From: DATARH01 sp035309005
GTDB taxonomy: Bacteria; Pseudomonadota; Alphaproteobacteria; ATCC43930; CGMCC-115725
NCBI GenBank assembly: GCA_035309005.1
Contig: DATGFP010000154.1
Location: forward strand, 1-33,370
Direction: 5' to 3'
DNA: 33,370 bases
Translations under genes and position numbers: made by a program
Notes under the pieces: model-generated
Database searches by the model: none
The model's input: the letters and a program-made list of their open reading frames with translations, nothing else
Told to the model about the DNA's origin: nothing
In this document: piece after piece, positions 23,462-31,472 of the stretch
Numbering within the stretch: the stretch's first letter is position 1
Layout of the letters: each line of letters begins with the position of its first letter

Positions 23462-24394
23462 TTATTTGCCGTCGCGCTCGATCGCGGCCTTCAGTTCGGC
23501 CTCGGCGACCTCGATCTTGACCCCGGCGCGCTCCTGCTGCAGCAGCATCGCGACCCGCGAGTCGCGGTTTTCCCAGCCGCGGTTGAGGGCCGCAGTCAAT
23601 TCGTCGAGTGCGAGATTGGCCATGTGCATCGGCACCTTCATCTCGCGCCCGAGCTGGGTCGCCAGCGTCACGTCCTTGTGGGCGAGGCGCAGCGCGAAAT
23701 CGGGCGGGTCGTATTTGTTGGGCAGGAAATGGTCGGCCAGCCCCTCGAAGGTGCGCCGCCTGCCGCCCGCCCCCTGGCGCACCGCCTCCCACAACGCCAA
23801 GGGTTCGACGCCGGCCTTGACCCCCATCGTGAAGACTTCGGCCATCACGCATTGCACCGCATAGCCGGCGCAGTTGTGCACCAGCTTCGCGACCGAACCG
23901 GCGCCGATGGGGCCGATATAGCGCGCCTGATCGCCGATCGCGTCGAGCACCTTCTTATGACGGTTGAAGATCTGCTCGTCGCCGCCGACCCACAATGCCA
24001 GGCGCCCGGAGGCGGCGCCCTTCGGACCTCCCGAAACCGGCGCGTCGAGCATGTAGACGTGCTTTTCGGAAAAGCGCCGGTTGATCTCGCGCACCAGGGT
24101 CGGCGAGTTGGTCGACAGGTCGAAATACGCGCTGCCGTCCTTCATACCGGCGAGGAGGCCGTTGTCGCCCAGCGCCACCGCCTCGACCTCGGGCGGGCCG
24201 GGGAGCGATGTAAAGATCACCTCGCACTGCTCGGCCAAGGCCTTCGGCGTGTCGGCCCACACCGCGCCCGCCGCCAGATGGCGCTCGGCGGCGGCGCGGC
24301 GCACGTCGTGGACGACGAGGTCGTGCCCCGCCTTCTGCAGGTTCGCCGCCATGCTGGCACCCATCGTGCCGAGCCCGATGAAACCAACCTTCAT
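23462..24394 (-). CDS. NAD(P)-dependent beta-hydroxyacid dehydrogenase (3-hydroxyisobutyrate dehydrogenase family)
   Basis: This 310-aa enzyme has the N-terminal dinucleotide motif GFIGLGTMGASMAANL (residues 4-19) and the substrate-binding DAPVSGGPKGAASG (117-130). The catalytic Lys170 lies in GSVAKLVHN, followed by the C-terminal helical domain (HKDVTLATQLG). It oxidises a beta-hydroxyacid or reduces the corresponding semialdehyde in the cytoplasm. GGGAGA lies 6 bases before the ATG. It is convergent with the small membrane protein and downstream of the CMD-like gene on the same strand, separated by a palindromic repeat. The specific substrate (3-hydroxyisobutyrate, tartronate semialdehyde, glyoxylate-type) cannot be chosen. 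Confidence 0.93.
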   Translation of the reverse strand: MKVGFIGLGTMGASMAANLQKAGHDLVVHDVRRAAAERHLAAGAVWADTPKALAEQCEVIFTSLPGPPEVEAVALGDNGLLAGMKDGSAYFDLSTNSPTLVREINRRFSEKHVYMLDAPVSGGPKGAASGRLALWVGGDEQIFNRHKKVLDAIGDQARYIGPIGAGSVAKLVHNCAGYAVQCVMAEVFTMGVKAGVEPLALWEAVRQGAGGRRRTFEGLADHFLPNKYDPPDFALRLAHKDVTLATQLGREMKVPMHMANLALDELTAALNRGWENRDSRVAMLLQQERAGVKIEVAEAELKAAIERDGK

Positions 24395-24420
24395 GGATTT
24401 TCTCCCGGCGTTTCAATTGC

Positions 24421-24548
24421 CCCTCTCCCGCAATGCGGGAGAGGGTGGCGAGTGGAGCGAGCCGGGTGAGGGCGTCTGCAACCGAAAGACCCTCACCCTC
24501 CCAGCGCTTCGCGCCGGGTCCCTCCCTCTCCCGCGATGCGGGAGAGGG
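24421..24548. repeat. Intergenic repeat with two CCCTCTCCCGC...GCGGGAGAGGG hairpins
   Basis: Two perfect hairpins, 24421-24445 (loop AAT) and 24524-24548 (loop GAT), flank a central part with GGTGAGGG and its complement CCCTCACC. This is a known dispersed alphaproteobacterial intergenic repeat class. It lies between the CMD-like gene and the dehydrogenase and may attenuate transcription between them. A shortened relative lies at 24975-24998. Confidence 0.85.
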
Positions 24549-24560
24549 GTTCTCAGCGGC

Positions 24561-24884
24561 TCAGGGGTTCTTCGCGAAGACGTCCTTGGCGATCTGTGCC
24601 GCGGTCATCGCGGCGGGCCAGCCGACGTAGAACGCGAGGTGAGTGATGATCTCGCTGATCTCGGCCTTGGTGACGCCGTTGTCGAGGGCGCGCTGCAGGT
24701 GGCCGACCAGCTGCCGCTCGCGCCCCAGGGCGATCAGCGTCGCGACGACAATGAGGCTGCGGTCGCGCTTCTTCAGGCCGGGCCGCTCCCATACCTCGCC
24801 GAACAGCACGGTTTCGCTGTACTTGATCAGGTCGGGCACGACATCGCGGACGGCGTCGCGCGACGGGTTCGCTGATTGGGCCAT
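24561..24884 (-). CDS. Carboxymuconolactone decarboxylase-family protein
   Basis: This 107-aa protein has the CMD core: FGEVWERPGLKKRDRSLIVVATLIALGRERQLVGHLQRALDNGVTKAEISEIITHLAFYVGWPAAM. It has the Arg-Asp-Arg of the decarboxylase branch and the GHLQRAL helix, and lacks the CxxC of AhpD peroxidases. Such proteins decarboxylate gamma-carboxymuconolactone or have related lyase/isomerase roles. GGAGG lies 5 bases before the ATG at 24884; the open frame upstream lacks support. It may share an operon with the 84-aa protein upstream and the dehydrogenase downstream. Confidence 0.9.
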   Translation of the reverse strand: MAQSANPSRDAVRDVVPDLIKYSETVLFGEVWERPGLKKRDRSLIVVATLIALGRERQLVGHLQRALDNGVTKAEISEIITHLAFYVGWPAAMTAAQIAKDVFAKNP

Positions 24885-24974
24885 GGTTTCCTCCGCAGGA
24901 GTTTGGGATTGGCTGAAGCGGAGGAACCGTAGCACGGCGCGGCGGACCGGCAACCCGCAATTGCCCTCACCCTG

Positions 24975-24998
24975 CCCTCCCCCGCTTGCGGGGGAGGG
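24975..24998. repeat. GC-rich hairpin, truncated intergenic repeat
   Basis: CCCTCCCCCGC-TT-GCGGGGGAGGG is a perfect 11-bp hairpin with a two-base loop. It directly follows the stop codon of the 84-aa gene on the minus strand. It resembles half of the repeat at 24421-24548. It may stop or slow transcription, but there is no U-tract, so I do not call a terminator. Confidence 0.7.
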
Positions 24999-25253
24999 TT
25001 ACAGCCGGCGCTCGGGCGGCAGGATCTCGGGGGCGAGGATCTGGTCGATCAGGTGCTCGCGGCGGATGTCGGCGAGGTGGGCGCGCTTTTCGTCGGCGGT
25101 GAGGCGGGTGCCGATGCCTTGCACCATCAGCATCACCAGCGAGCGGTCGCTGAGCCCTAGCCAATAGGCGCGGCGGATCAGCTTGTCGTCGCCGTCGCGG
25201 GCGAACGGGTCTTCTTCCAAGCCGTCGAGCGGCGGGCGATAAAATTGGGCCAT
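24999..25253 (-). CDS. Small unknown protein, 84 aa
   Basis: The protein (MAQFYRPPLDGLEEDPFARDGDDKLIRRAYWLGLSDRSLVMLM...) is charged and has helix-forming segments, with no membrane or signal segment. I do not recognise a family. GAGGTGA lies 4-5 bases before the ATG, codon use is like its neighbours, and the stop is immediately followed by the GC-rich hairpin. It precedes the CMD-like gene on the same strand with 114 bases between. Confidence 0.65.
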   Translation of the reverse strand: MAQFYRPPLDGLEEDPFARDGDDKLIRRAYWLGLSDRSLVMLMVQGIGTRLTADEKRAHLADIRREHLIDQILAPEILPPERRL

Positions 25254-25416
25254 GGCGTCACCTCGGGGTCTGCGGCCGGCGTTTCCCAGACGCTGATAGC
25301 AGGCCCCTCCCTCACCGGCAACCGGCGCCGCCGACCCTCACCCACCGCCCGGACGCAGGCCTGCGCTGCCGCGATTCGCGGATGACGCGCGTCCCGACTT
25401 CGCGCAGTTTGCTGCA

Positions 25417-26688
25417 ATGAACCGCGCCCGCGCGATCCCGCTGCGACCGAGGCTGCCGACCCCCTGGCTGATGCTCGGCGGCGCCTTCGCCGCGTTCACC
25501 ATCGGCGCCGGGCTGATGCATTCCTACACGGTCTTTCTCGTCGCCTTTATCGAGGCGTTCGGCTGGGGACGCGGCGAGACTTCGGTCGCCTACTCGATGT
25601 CACAGCTGGTCGCCGGCGGCAGTTCGCCGTTTGTCGGGGCGCTGGTCGATCGCCTCGGGCCGCGCCGCCTTTTGCTGCTCGGCACCGGGCTATTGGTCGT
25701 CGGCCTTGTCGGCAGCTCGTTTGTGACGGCGCTGTGGCAGCTCGTCGTGCTGTACGGGGTGGTGATGACGACCGGGGCGAACTGCCTCGGGCTGGTGGTT
25801 TTCGTGCCGTTGCTGTCGCGCCAATTCGTCCGCCGGCGCGGCATGGCGATCTCGATCGTGCAATCGGCCAATGGTTTCGCCCGCGCGGTCTCGGCGCCAC
25901 TCGTCCAGCTGGCGATTTCAACCGTCGGCTGGCGCCAGACCTACCTCCTGCAGGCGGTGATGATGGCGGTGGTGGCGCTGCCGTTGGCACGCCTCTTCCG
26001 CCGCGCCGACCTCGGTGCAGCGCCCCCCGCCGCCGAGCGCAACCCGGAGGACGATGGCGGGTCGGCGTCGCCGGCCGCCGCGCCGCGCCCGGGCTGGACC
26101 CTTGGCGAGGCGGCGCGAACGCCGCATTTCTGGCTGCTCTTCGCGGTCTACCTGTTCACCGGGCTCGGCAGCTTTTTTGTCTCGCTGCACCAGCTCGCCT
26201 TCGCGATCGATGTCGGCTTCGACCGCATCTACGCCGCCGAGGTGCTCGGCATGGGCGCGCTCCTCGCGGTGTTCGGCACGATCGTCACCGGCACCGCGTC
26301 GGATTACGTCGGCCGCGAAGTCTCGGCGATCATGGCCTACGGGTTTTCGATCGTCGGCGTCATCTGCGCGCTGCTGATCACCCGGCCCGACCAGCACCTG
26401 CTGCTGTGGCTGCATGCCTGCTTTTTCGGGCTGACCTGGGGGGCGCGCGGCCCGGCGATCACCGCCAAGACCGCCGACCTCTTTCCCGGGCCGCAGCTCG
26501 GCACGATCCTCGGCGTCATCACGATCGGCAGCGGGCTCGGCGCCGCGCTCGGCTCGTGGGCGGCCGGGTGGATTTTCGATGTCAGCGGCAGCTACCGGGT
26601 CGCTTTCATGCTGTCGATCGCCTCCTACGTCTGCGGCATCGCCGCCTTCTGGGCATTGCGCCGGCCGCCGGTGCGCCGCCCGCTCTAG
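25417..26688 (+). CDS. MFS transporter, oxalate/formate antiporter-monocarboxylate type
   Basis: This 423-aa carrier has 12 predicted helices in two halves of six, joined by a hydrophilic loop near residues 195-225 (RADLGAAPPAAERNPEDDGGSASP). The first half begins MLGGAFAAFTIGAGLMHSYTVFLVAFIEAFGWGRGETSVAYS, a typical OFA/MCT-like opening. The signature GALVDRLGPRRLLLLG lies between helices 2 and 3. It probably imports an organic acid using a proton gradient. No clear ribosome site precedes the ATG, so the exact start is less certain. It stands alone on the plus strand among minus-strand genes. Confidence 0.88.
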   Translation: MNRARAIPLRPRLPTPWLMLGGAFAAFTIGAGLMHSYTVFLVAFIEAFGWGRGETSVAYSMSQLVAGGSSPFVGALVDRLGPRRLLLLGTGLLVVGLVGSSFVTALWQLVVLYGVVMTTGANCLGLVVFVPLLSRQFVRRRGMAISIVQSANGFARAVSAPLVQLAISTVGWRQTYLLQAVMMAVVALPLARLFRRADLGAAPPAAERNPEDDGGSASPAAAPRPGWTLGEAARTPHFWLLFAVYLFTGLGSFFVSLHQLAFAIDVGFDRIYAAEVLGMGALLAVFGTIVTGTASDYVGREVSAIMAYGFSIVGVICALLITRPDQHLLLWLHACFFGLTWGARGPAITAKTADLFPGPQLGTILGVITIGSGLGAALGSWAAGWIFDVSGSYRVAFMLSIASYVCGIAAFWALRRPPVRRPL

Positions 26689-26691
26689 GCT

Positions 26692-27522
26692 CTAGACCGG
26701 CTTCCGGACCAGCGCCTCGACGGTGCGGGTGCGCCCCTCGCCGGCGCTGCGCGCCGAGTTGATGCGCATCTCGCGGATCCGCTCGCCGAGCACGACATGG
26801 AGGCCGAGCGGCGCCGGCTCTTCGCGGCGCAGCCGCTCGCTTTCGCGCAGTTGCGCCGGGCGTAGCGCGTCGGTCGTGTCCTCGAAGCTGACGATCTCGA
26901 ACCCGGCGGCGACGAGGTCGGCGCGCATCTCGGCCGGGGTCGCAAGAAAGCTGGTCGCCGGGGTCGCCGCCCACGGCACCGGGAAATACGGCGGCCCCGC
27001 CTCGCCGGCGCACAGATTGGCGAGGGCGAGCCGGCTGCCCGGACGCAACACCCGGAACGCCTCGCGGTAAAAGCGCTGCTTGTCGGCGATGTTCATGATG
27101 ACGTTCTGCGAATAGGCGCGATCGAAGGCGGCGTCGGGCAGAGGCAGGTCGAGCGCGCTGCCCTCGATGATTCTGACCCGGTCCGCCATCCCGCACGCGG
27201 CGGTCAGCGCCACGGCCGCGGCGCAGAATTCCGGCGTCAGATCGACACCTGTCACGTGGCAGCCGCAGCGTGCCGCGATCCAGCGCGCCGGCCCGCCGAT
27301 GCCCGAGCCGATGTCGAGGATGCGCTCGCCGGGAAGCGGATCGAGCCGGGCGACCAGTTCCGCCGTCGCGACGACGCCGCGCCCGTGGAAATGATCCATC
27401 GGCGCCAGCGCCTCGGGCGTCACCGGCGCGTCGGCACCGTTGGCCGCCCGCAACGCGGCGAGCACGCGTCCCGCGATGCCGGCGCTGCCGTAATGCCGCG
27501 CGACCGGGTTTGCTGCTGTCAT
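26692..27522 (-). CDS. Class I SAM-dependent methyltransferase
   Basis: This 276-aa enzyme has motif I ILDIGSGIGGPARW (residues 68-81), VTGVDLTPEFCAAA (90-103), an acidic loop DRVRIIEGSALDLPLPDAAFDRAYSQNVIMNI, and FRVLRPGSRLALAN. The preceding PMDHFHGRGVVATAELVARL resembles the N-terminus of sarcosine/dimethylglycine- and sterol-type methyltransferases. The start ATG at 27522 follows GAGGGCGG; the longer upstream frame runs into the RidA gene region and is rejected. It is convergent with the MFS gene (3 bases between stops) and divergent from the RidA-like gene. The substrate is unknown. Confidence 0.9.
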   Translation of the reverse strand: MTAANPVARHYGSAGIAGRVLAALRAANGADAPVTPEALAPMDHFHGRGVVATAELVARLDPLPGERILDIGSGIGGPARWIAARCGCHVTGVDLTPEFCAAAVALTAACGMADRVRIIEGSALDLPLPDAAFDRAYSQNVIMNIADKQRFYREAFRVLRPGSRLALANLCAGEAGPPYFPVPWAATPATSFLATPAEMRADLVAAGFEIVSFEDTTDALRPAQLRESERLRREEPAPLGLHVVLGERIREMRINSARSAGEGRTRTVEALVRKPV

Positions 27523-27618
27523 GTGTCCGCCCTCATGTCTGCGCCCTCCGACTTCCCTTTCGCCCGCCGCGATGCTACCGCATGGCCCGGCGAAAACCCA
27601 CGCGAGGGAGAGCGAGCG

Positions 27619-28032
27619 ATGGCCGTGAAGATCGAACGCCGGCAGCCCGAGGGCATGAACGTCAGGATGCAGCAGGGTAAGGCCGCCTATTCCCACGTCG
27701 TCACGGTCACCGGGCCGGGCAAGACGATCTACATCGCCGGGCAATTGGCGCGTGACGTCGCCGGCAACATCGTCGGCCCGGGCGACATGCGGGCGCAGCT
27801 CGAGCAGACCTTCAAAAACCTCGAGCTCTGCCTGAAGGAAGCCGGCGCGAGCTGGGCGGATGTCGTCAAGACCAACACCTTCGTCACCGACTACGCGGCG
27901 TTCTCCAAATGCTCCGACGTGCGGATGCGCTATATCGGGGTCGCCTCCCCGACCAGCACGACGATCCAGATCAGCGGCCTGGCGCAACCCGAGGCGATGG
28001 TCGAGATCGAGATGATCGCGGTCGTCGATTAG
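27619..28032 (+). CDS. RidA/YjgF-family protein lacking the usual active-site Arg
   Basis: This 137-aa protein has the Rid fold with YIAGQLARDVAGNIVGPGDMRAQLEQTFKNLELCLKEAGASWADVVKTNTFVTD and the C-terminal MVEIEMIAVVD. Classical RidA deaminases carry Arg in the PxRS segment before the last strand. Here the segment reads SPTSTTIQISGL, with Ser113 in that position, so enamine/imine deaminase activity of the RidA type is doubtful and a Rid4-7-like role is likelier. GAGGGAG lies 8 bases before the ATG. Its stop is 3 bases from the convergent ABM gene. Confidence 0.9.
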   Translation: MAVKIERRQPEGMNVRMQQGKAAYSHVVTVTGPGKTIYIAGQLARDVAGNIVGPGDMRAQLEQTFKNLELCLKEAGASWADVVKTNTFVTDYAAFSKCSDVRMRYIGVASPTSTTIQISGLAQPEAMVEIEMIAVVD

Positions 28033-28035
28033 GAG

Positions 28036-28743
28036 CTAGCGGACCGACTCGTAGACCCGCTCGTCGTAGAGCGCGCCCTGTAGCGGCAGCAGCTTGGCGC
28101 GGAAGGCGCGGCTGTGATCGGCCATCACATGGCTGTCACGGGCGGTGCGGTCGCGCCATGCCTCGACGAGAAAGAGGTGATTGGCCCGGCTGGCTTGCTG
28201 CAACACGTCGAAGCGCCCGACCCCGCTGTCCTTGCGGCTGTCCGCGGCAAGCTGCTTGACGAGGCCGATCGCCTCGTCCTTGGCCGGCGGGATCACATCG
28301 ACATGGGTCACGACGTATACCGACGCGGCGGCGCCGGCCGCCGGCGCCGCGACGTCGAGCCCGACACAGGGACGCCGGTCGGGCGGGCTGACCAGCAGCG
28401 GCCGCAACTTTGCATCGATCGCCTTGGCCGCCGCATCGTGGGCGCTAAGCGCGGCCTTGTCGCGCCACGCCTCGATGAGGGCAAACCGCCCCGGCCGCCC
28501 GCTTTCGCGCAGCGCGACGAAACCGACGTTGCCGTCTTCGCCGCGGCTGGCGGCGGCGAGCTTATGCAGCTGCGCCGCGGCTTTTGCCGCCGACGGAGCG
28601 CCGGTTTCGAGAAAGGTCACGACATAGGCGGGGCCTGCGGCGGGTGGGGCCGGGCCGGGGGCCGGCATCGGCGCCTGCGCCCAGACCGGCGAGCCGAGCG
28701 TCGCCAACCCAAGCAGCAACACAAGCGGGGCCGTGTAGCGCAT
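28036..28743 (-). CDS. Exported tandem ABM-domain protein
   Basis: This 235-aa protein starts with a signal peptide MRYTAPLVLLLGLATLGSPVWA (cleavage after about residue 22), then a Pro/Ala-rich linker. Two antibiotic-biosynthesis-monooxygenase-like (ferredoxin-fold) domains follow at about residues 40-120 and 140-235. Each has YVVT(F/H) at its first strand and a R(F/L)xLIEAWRDKAAL...H or HLFLVEAWRDRTARDSH pattern at its end. The repeated EAWRD marks an internal duplication. ABM proteins usually act as small cytoplasmic dimers; here the two halves are fused and exported, giving a built-in dimer in the periplasm. GGGAGG lies 6 bases before the ATG. Activity is unknown. Confidence 0.88.
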   Translation of the reverse strand: MRYTAPLVLLLGLATLGSPVWAQAPMPAPGPAPPAAGPAYVVTFLETGAPSAAKAAAQLHKLAAASRGEDGNVGFVALRESGRPGRFALIEAWRDKAALSAHDAAAKAIDAKLRPLLVSPPDRRPCVGLDVAAPAAGAAASVYVVTHVDVIPPAKDEAIGLVKQLAADSRKDSGVGRFDVLQQASRANHLFLVEAWRDRTARDSHVMADHSRAFRAKLLPLQGALYDERVYESVR

Positions 28744-29043
28744 CGCGTTCCTCCCGATCTCAATTATCGCCCGGAGATTGGCACGACCCGTCGAGCCTCG
28801 GCAATCCCGGCAAGCGCGAGGGTCCCGGACCCCTGCTGACGCTAATAGGCCGAGTGCGCGAACCGAATCCCGATGAATCCGGAATGCTGTGCACCGGCGC
28901 CCCACTGTCGCCAATTGTTGCGCCGTGCAACAGGCGATGTCACAAGCAGACAACTTCGTACGTAAGTTCGATATATTCACGCGTATTGTCAAGATTAGGT
29001 TACGCGGGGAACCATATCTTCGTGGATACCCGTTAATACCCAC
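28744..29043. other. 300-base intergenic region with an AT-rich palindrome
   Basis: No gene is visible. The part from about 28900 to 29030 is AT-richer than its surroundings. AACTT (28952-28956) and AAGTT (28964-28968) flank CGTACGT, with GATATATTC just downstream that could serve as a -10 region for the small gene at 29044. The regulator, if any, is unknown. Confidence 0.4.
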
Positions 29044-29229
29044 ATGATGGAAGATCTTGAAATTCTGCACGACATGGCGATTCGATTGCGAGCGCTAGCG
29101 GTAATCGATGCCGGGATAGCCGATGAACTGTGGCGATTGGCGAATGATCTGGACCAATTGGCCTTTGCTCTGGCGCGCCGCTGCCGGCCCACCGGGACGC
29201 CGCCCCAGCTTCCGCCGTCTGAAAGCTGA
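29044..29229 (+). CDS. Small unknown protein, 61 aa
   Basis: MMEDLEILHDMAIRLRALAVIDAGIADELWRLANDLDQLAFALARR forms one long amphipathic helical region followed by a Pro-rich tail. The pattern (RLRxLAxxDxxIADELxRLAxDLDxLA) resembles small alphaproteobacterial proteins of unknown function. The upstream ribosome site is weak, and either of two adjacent ATGs could be used. The AT-rich promoter-like region before it supports expression. Confidence 0.5.
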   Translation: MMEDLEILHDMAIRLRALAVIDAGIADELWRLANDLDQLAFALARRCRPTGTPPQLPPSES

Positions 29230-29262
29230 TGGCGGCCGGCGCAGCAGCGCCAGCCTCCCAGC

Positions 29263-30294
29263 CTACTTGAAGTGAGGCATCACCTTCTCGCAGATCAGCT
29301 GCAGCGAGCGCATCATCATTTCGGCCGGGATCGCCGCGCCGAAATTGAGTTCGAACAGGATGCCGTCGATGCCGAGTTCATCCTCGAGCTGCTTCAAGCG
29401 GTCGGTCACCCGCTCCGGGCCGCCGACTACCACCTTGTCGCGCAGCACGGTTTCGTAGCTGACCGTGCGGATTTCTTCGAGTTCGGCGCGGCGCCGCACG
29501 TTCGGCGAGCCTTCGAGCCGGGTGATCAGCGAGCGGTAGCCGGCCATGATGCTCGGCTCGCCCTCCTCGATCGCCTGCTTGTCGTTGTCGCCGACATGCA
29601 TCGAGAGCCTGAGATACACTTCGCCGTGGCCGGGATGCCCCGCTTCGACATAGGCCTGGCGATAGGCCTTGAGGTCCGGCGCGAGGCCGGACAAGGAGGC
29701 GCTGCGCACCGAGACGAAGAGCGGGTAGCCGAGCTTGCCCAAATGCGGAAAGGTGTCCTCGCTGGCGCCGGCGATGCGGATCGGCGGATGCGGCTTCTGG
29801 TAGGGCCGCGGCACCGCGCGTGCCTCGTCAAAGCTGTAGAACTTGCCGTCGTGCGAAAAACTCTCCTGCGTCCACGCCTTCTTCAGGATGTCCAGCGTGT
29901 CGAAAAACCGCTCGCGGCTTTCCGAATAGGGCACCCCATAAGCCGCATAGCCGCGCGGATTGCCGCTGCGCCCGGCGCCCAGGATGAAGCGCCCGCGGCT
30001 GACGACGTCGACCGTCGCGGTCTCCTCGGCCAGGCGCAGCGGGTGGGTCAGCGGCAGCACGTGCACCGCGGTCCCGATCTTGATGCGCTTGGTGCGCGCG
30101 GCGATCTGGCCCGCGACGTTCATCGGCGCCGACAACACCGAGCGCCGCGCCTGCTGGTGGATTTCCGCCAGCCAGAACACGTCGAGGCCCCAGCGTTCGG
30201 CGGCGTCGACCTGCTGAAAGCCCTGCTCGAACGCCTCGGCGTCGCCCTGGCCTGCCACCTGGCGGTGAAATTCGTGATACCAGCCGAATTCCAT
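29263..30294 (-). CDS. LLM-class flavin-dependent oxidoreductase, divergent from the LysR gene
   Basis: This 343-aa luciferase-like enzyme starts MEFGWYHEFHRQ. It has LDVFWLAEIHQQ near residue 37, RIKIGTAVHVLPLTHPLRLAEETATVDVVSRGRFILGAGRSGNPRGYAAYG at about 70-120, and HPPIRIAGASEDTFPHLGKLGYPLFVS near 167-193. This is the usual LLM barrel. GAGGAAA precedes the ATG at 30294. It is divergent from the LysR regulator across 133 bases, the standard arrangement of a LysR-controlled target. The substrate is unknown. Confidence 0.92.
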   Translation of the reverse strand: MEFGWYHEFHRQVAGQGDAEAFEQGFQQVDAAERWGLDVFWLAEIHQQARRSVLSAPMNVAGQIAARTKRIKIGTAVHVLPLTHPLRLAEETATVDVVSRGRFILGAGRSGNPRGYAAYGVPYSESRERFFDTLDILKKAWTQESFSHDGKFYSFDEARAVPRPYQKPHPPIRIAGASEDTFPHLGKLGYPLFVSVRSASLSGLAPDLKAYRQAYVEAGHPGHGEVYLRLSMHVGDNDKQAIEEGEPSIMAGYRSLITRLEGSPNVRRRAELEEIRTVSYETVLRDKVVVGGPERVTDRLKQLEDELGIDGILFELNFGAAIPAEMMMRSLQLICEKVMPHFK

Positions 30295-30361
30295 GACGGA
30301 TTTCCTCGACGAACGGGAATGACCTATCCTTTAGGCTAGGCGCGCCGCGGACATCGCGCAA

Positions 30362-30398
30362 ATGCCGATCGACGATCCAGGCTATAACGGATCGGCAT
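30362..30398. promoter_or_regulatory. Palindrome in the LLM/LysR divergent promoter region
   Basis: ATGCCGATC (30362-30370) is perfectly inverted at GATCGGCAT (30390-30398), with 19 bases between. An inner GATCC...GGATC pair (30374-30378, 30389-30393) lies in the same stretch. It ends 30 bases before the LysR start and could be its operator. A plain T-N11-A LysR box is not obvious. Confidence 0.5.
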
Positions 30399-30427
30399 GG
30401 CTGCGGGCTTCGTGTATGCTTGGGGCC

Positions 30428-31423
30428 ATGGAACTGCGCAGCCTCCACTATTTCGTCCGCATCGCCGAACTCGGCAGCATCACCCGCGCCGCGGCCCACC
30501 TGCACCTCGCCCAGCCGGCGCTGACCCGCCACGTCCAGCGGCTCGAAGAGGAATTGGGGGTGGCCCTCTTCACGCGCGCCAACCGCGGCGTGCGGCTGAC
30601 CGAGGCCGGCCAGAAGCTATTGGACAGCGCGACCCGCATCCTGCGCGACGTCGAGCGCACCGGCGACGAGATCCGCGCGCAGGACGCGCAGCCGAGCGGC
30701 CGCATCATCCTCGGCATCACCGCGACCCTGTGCCCGGTGCTGGTGCCCGAGCTCTTCGCCCGGCTACGGCGCGATTTCCCGCGGGTCGAATTGAAAGTCA
30801 TGCATGCCGGCATGGTGCGATTGGAGGAATTCGTCATCGACGGGCGGGCCGATGTCGCGCTGCTGTCCGAGCTTTCGCGCAGCCGCCTCGTCGTCTCGAC
30901 CCGCCTCGCGCAGGAGGAGATGGTGCTGGTAACGCGGCCCGGCGCCCGGCCGCCCGGCATCGTTGGTGGCGACGAACTCGGCCGCACCCCGCTCGTCCTC
31001 GGCGATGGCCTCAGGGCGGCGATGCATGCGCTGCTCGCCGGGCGCGGCATCGACCTGCACGTCGCGATCGAGGTCAATGACGACGAGACGATCCGCCTGA
31101 TGGTGCAACAGGGCGCCGCCGCTTCGATCCTGCCCTATTCGTCGGTCGCGCGCGAATGCGCCGGTGGCCTCCTCGAAGCGCACCGCATCACCGACGACGG
31201 CATCTTCCGCACGCTCGCCCTGGGCGTGCGCGCCAGCCGCGCCGCCTCGCTGGCGCGCGAGGCGGTGGTGCGCACGATCGCGCAAGTCGTCGCCGATATG
31301 GAACAGGGCGACCGCCTCGCGCTCACCCCGCGCAACCGCTCCCCCGCCCGCCGGAGCCGGCTCGGCGCTGTTGCGGCCACTCTAACCGTCATCCCGGCGA
31401 AGGCGAAGGCCGGGACCCACTGA
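30428..31423 (+). CDS. LysR family transcriptional regulator
   Basis: This 331-aa regulator has the N-terminal winged helix MELRSLHYFVRIAELGSITRAAAHLHLAQPALTRHVQRLEEELGVALFTR (residues 1-50). A periplasmic-binding-protein-like effector domain (GRIILGITATLCPVLVPELFARLRRDFPRVELKV...) extends to about residue 300. It resembles the NAC/CynR-like branch. It probably controls the divergent LLM gene. The last dozen codons (TVIPAKAKAGTH, then TGA) are written by the inserted palindromic repeat at 31388, so the C-terminus has been replaced or extended. I use the ATG at 30428; the open frame starts 22 codons earlier but without domain support. Confidence 0.93.
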   Translation: MELRSLHYFVRIAELGSITRAAAHLHLAQPALTRHVQRLEEELGVALFTRANRGVRLTEAGQKLLDSATRILRDVERTGDEIRAQDAQPSGRIILGITATLCPVLVPELFARLRRDFPRVELKVMHAGMVRLEEFVIDGRADVALLSELSRSRLVVSTRLAQEEMVLVTRPGARPPGIVGGDELGRTPLVLGDGLRAAMHALLAGRGIDLHVAIEVNDDETIRLMVQQGAAASILPYSSVARECAGGLLEAHRITDDGIFRTLALGVRASRAASLAREAVVRTIAQVVADMEQGDRLALTPRNRSPARRSRLGAVAATLTVIPAKAKAGTH

Positions 31424-31472
31424 TCGGCGCCCGAGACGTTGAAGGGTGGGGCCCGGCCTGCGCCGGGATGAC
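31388..31472. repeat. Intergenic palindromic repeat, GTCATCCCGGCG type (copy 2)
   Basis: GTCATCCCGGCG (31388-31399) is perfectly inverted at CGCCGGGATGAC (31461-31472), with GGCCGGGACCCA paired to TGGGGCCCGGCC inside. The left arm has a small duplication (GAAGGCGAAGGC). It overlaps the 3' end of the LysR gene and supplies its stop codon. It is the same class as 923-1002. Confidence 0.85.

Noticed and set aside
24975..24998. Rho-independent terminator
   Set aside because: The stem is strong but no T-tract follows on either strand, so it is listed as a repeat.
24421..25000. CRISPR array
   Set aside because: The hairpin units are few, of different lengths and not regularly spaced by unique spacers; they are intergenic palindromic repeats.
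30370..30400. Classical LysR T-N11-A box
   Set aside because: The palindrome here has longer arms and a 19-base spacer; I could not place a convincing T-N11-A within it, so only a general operator is proposed.
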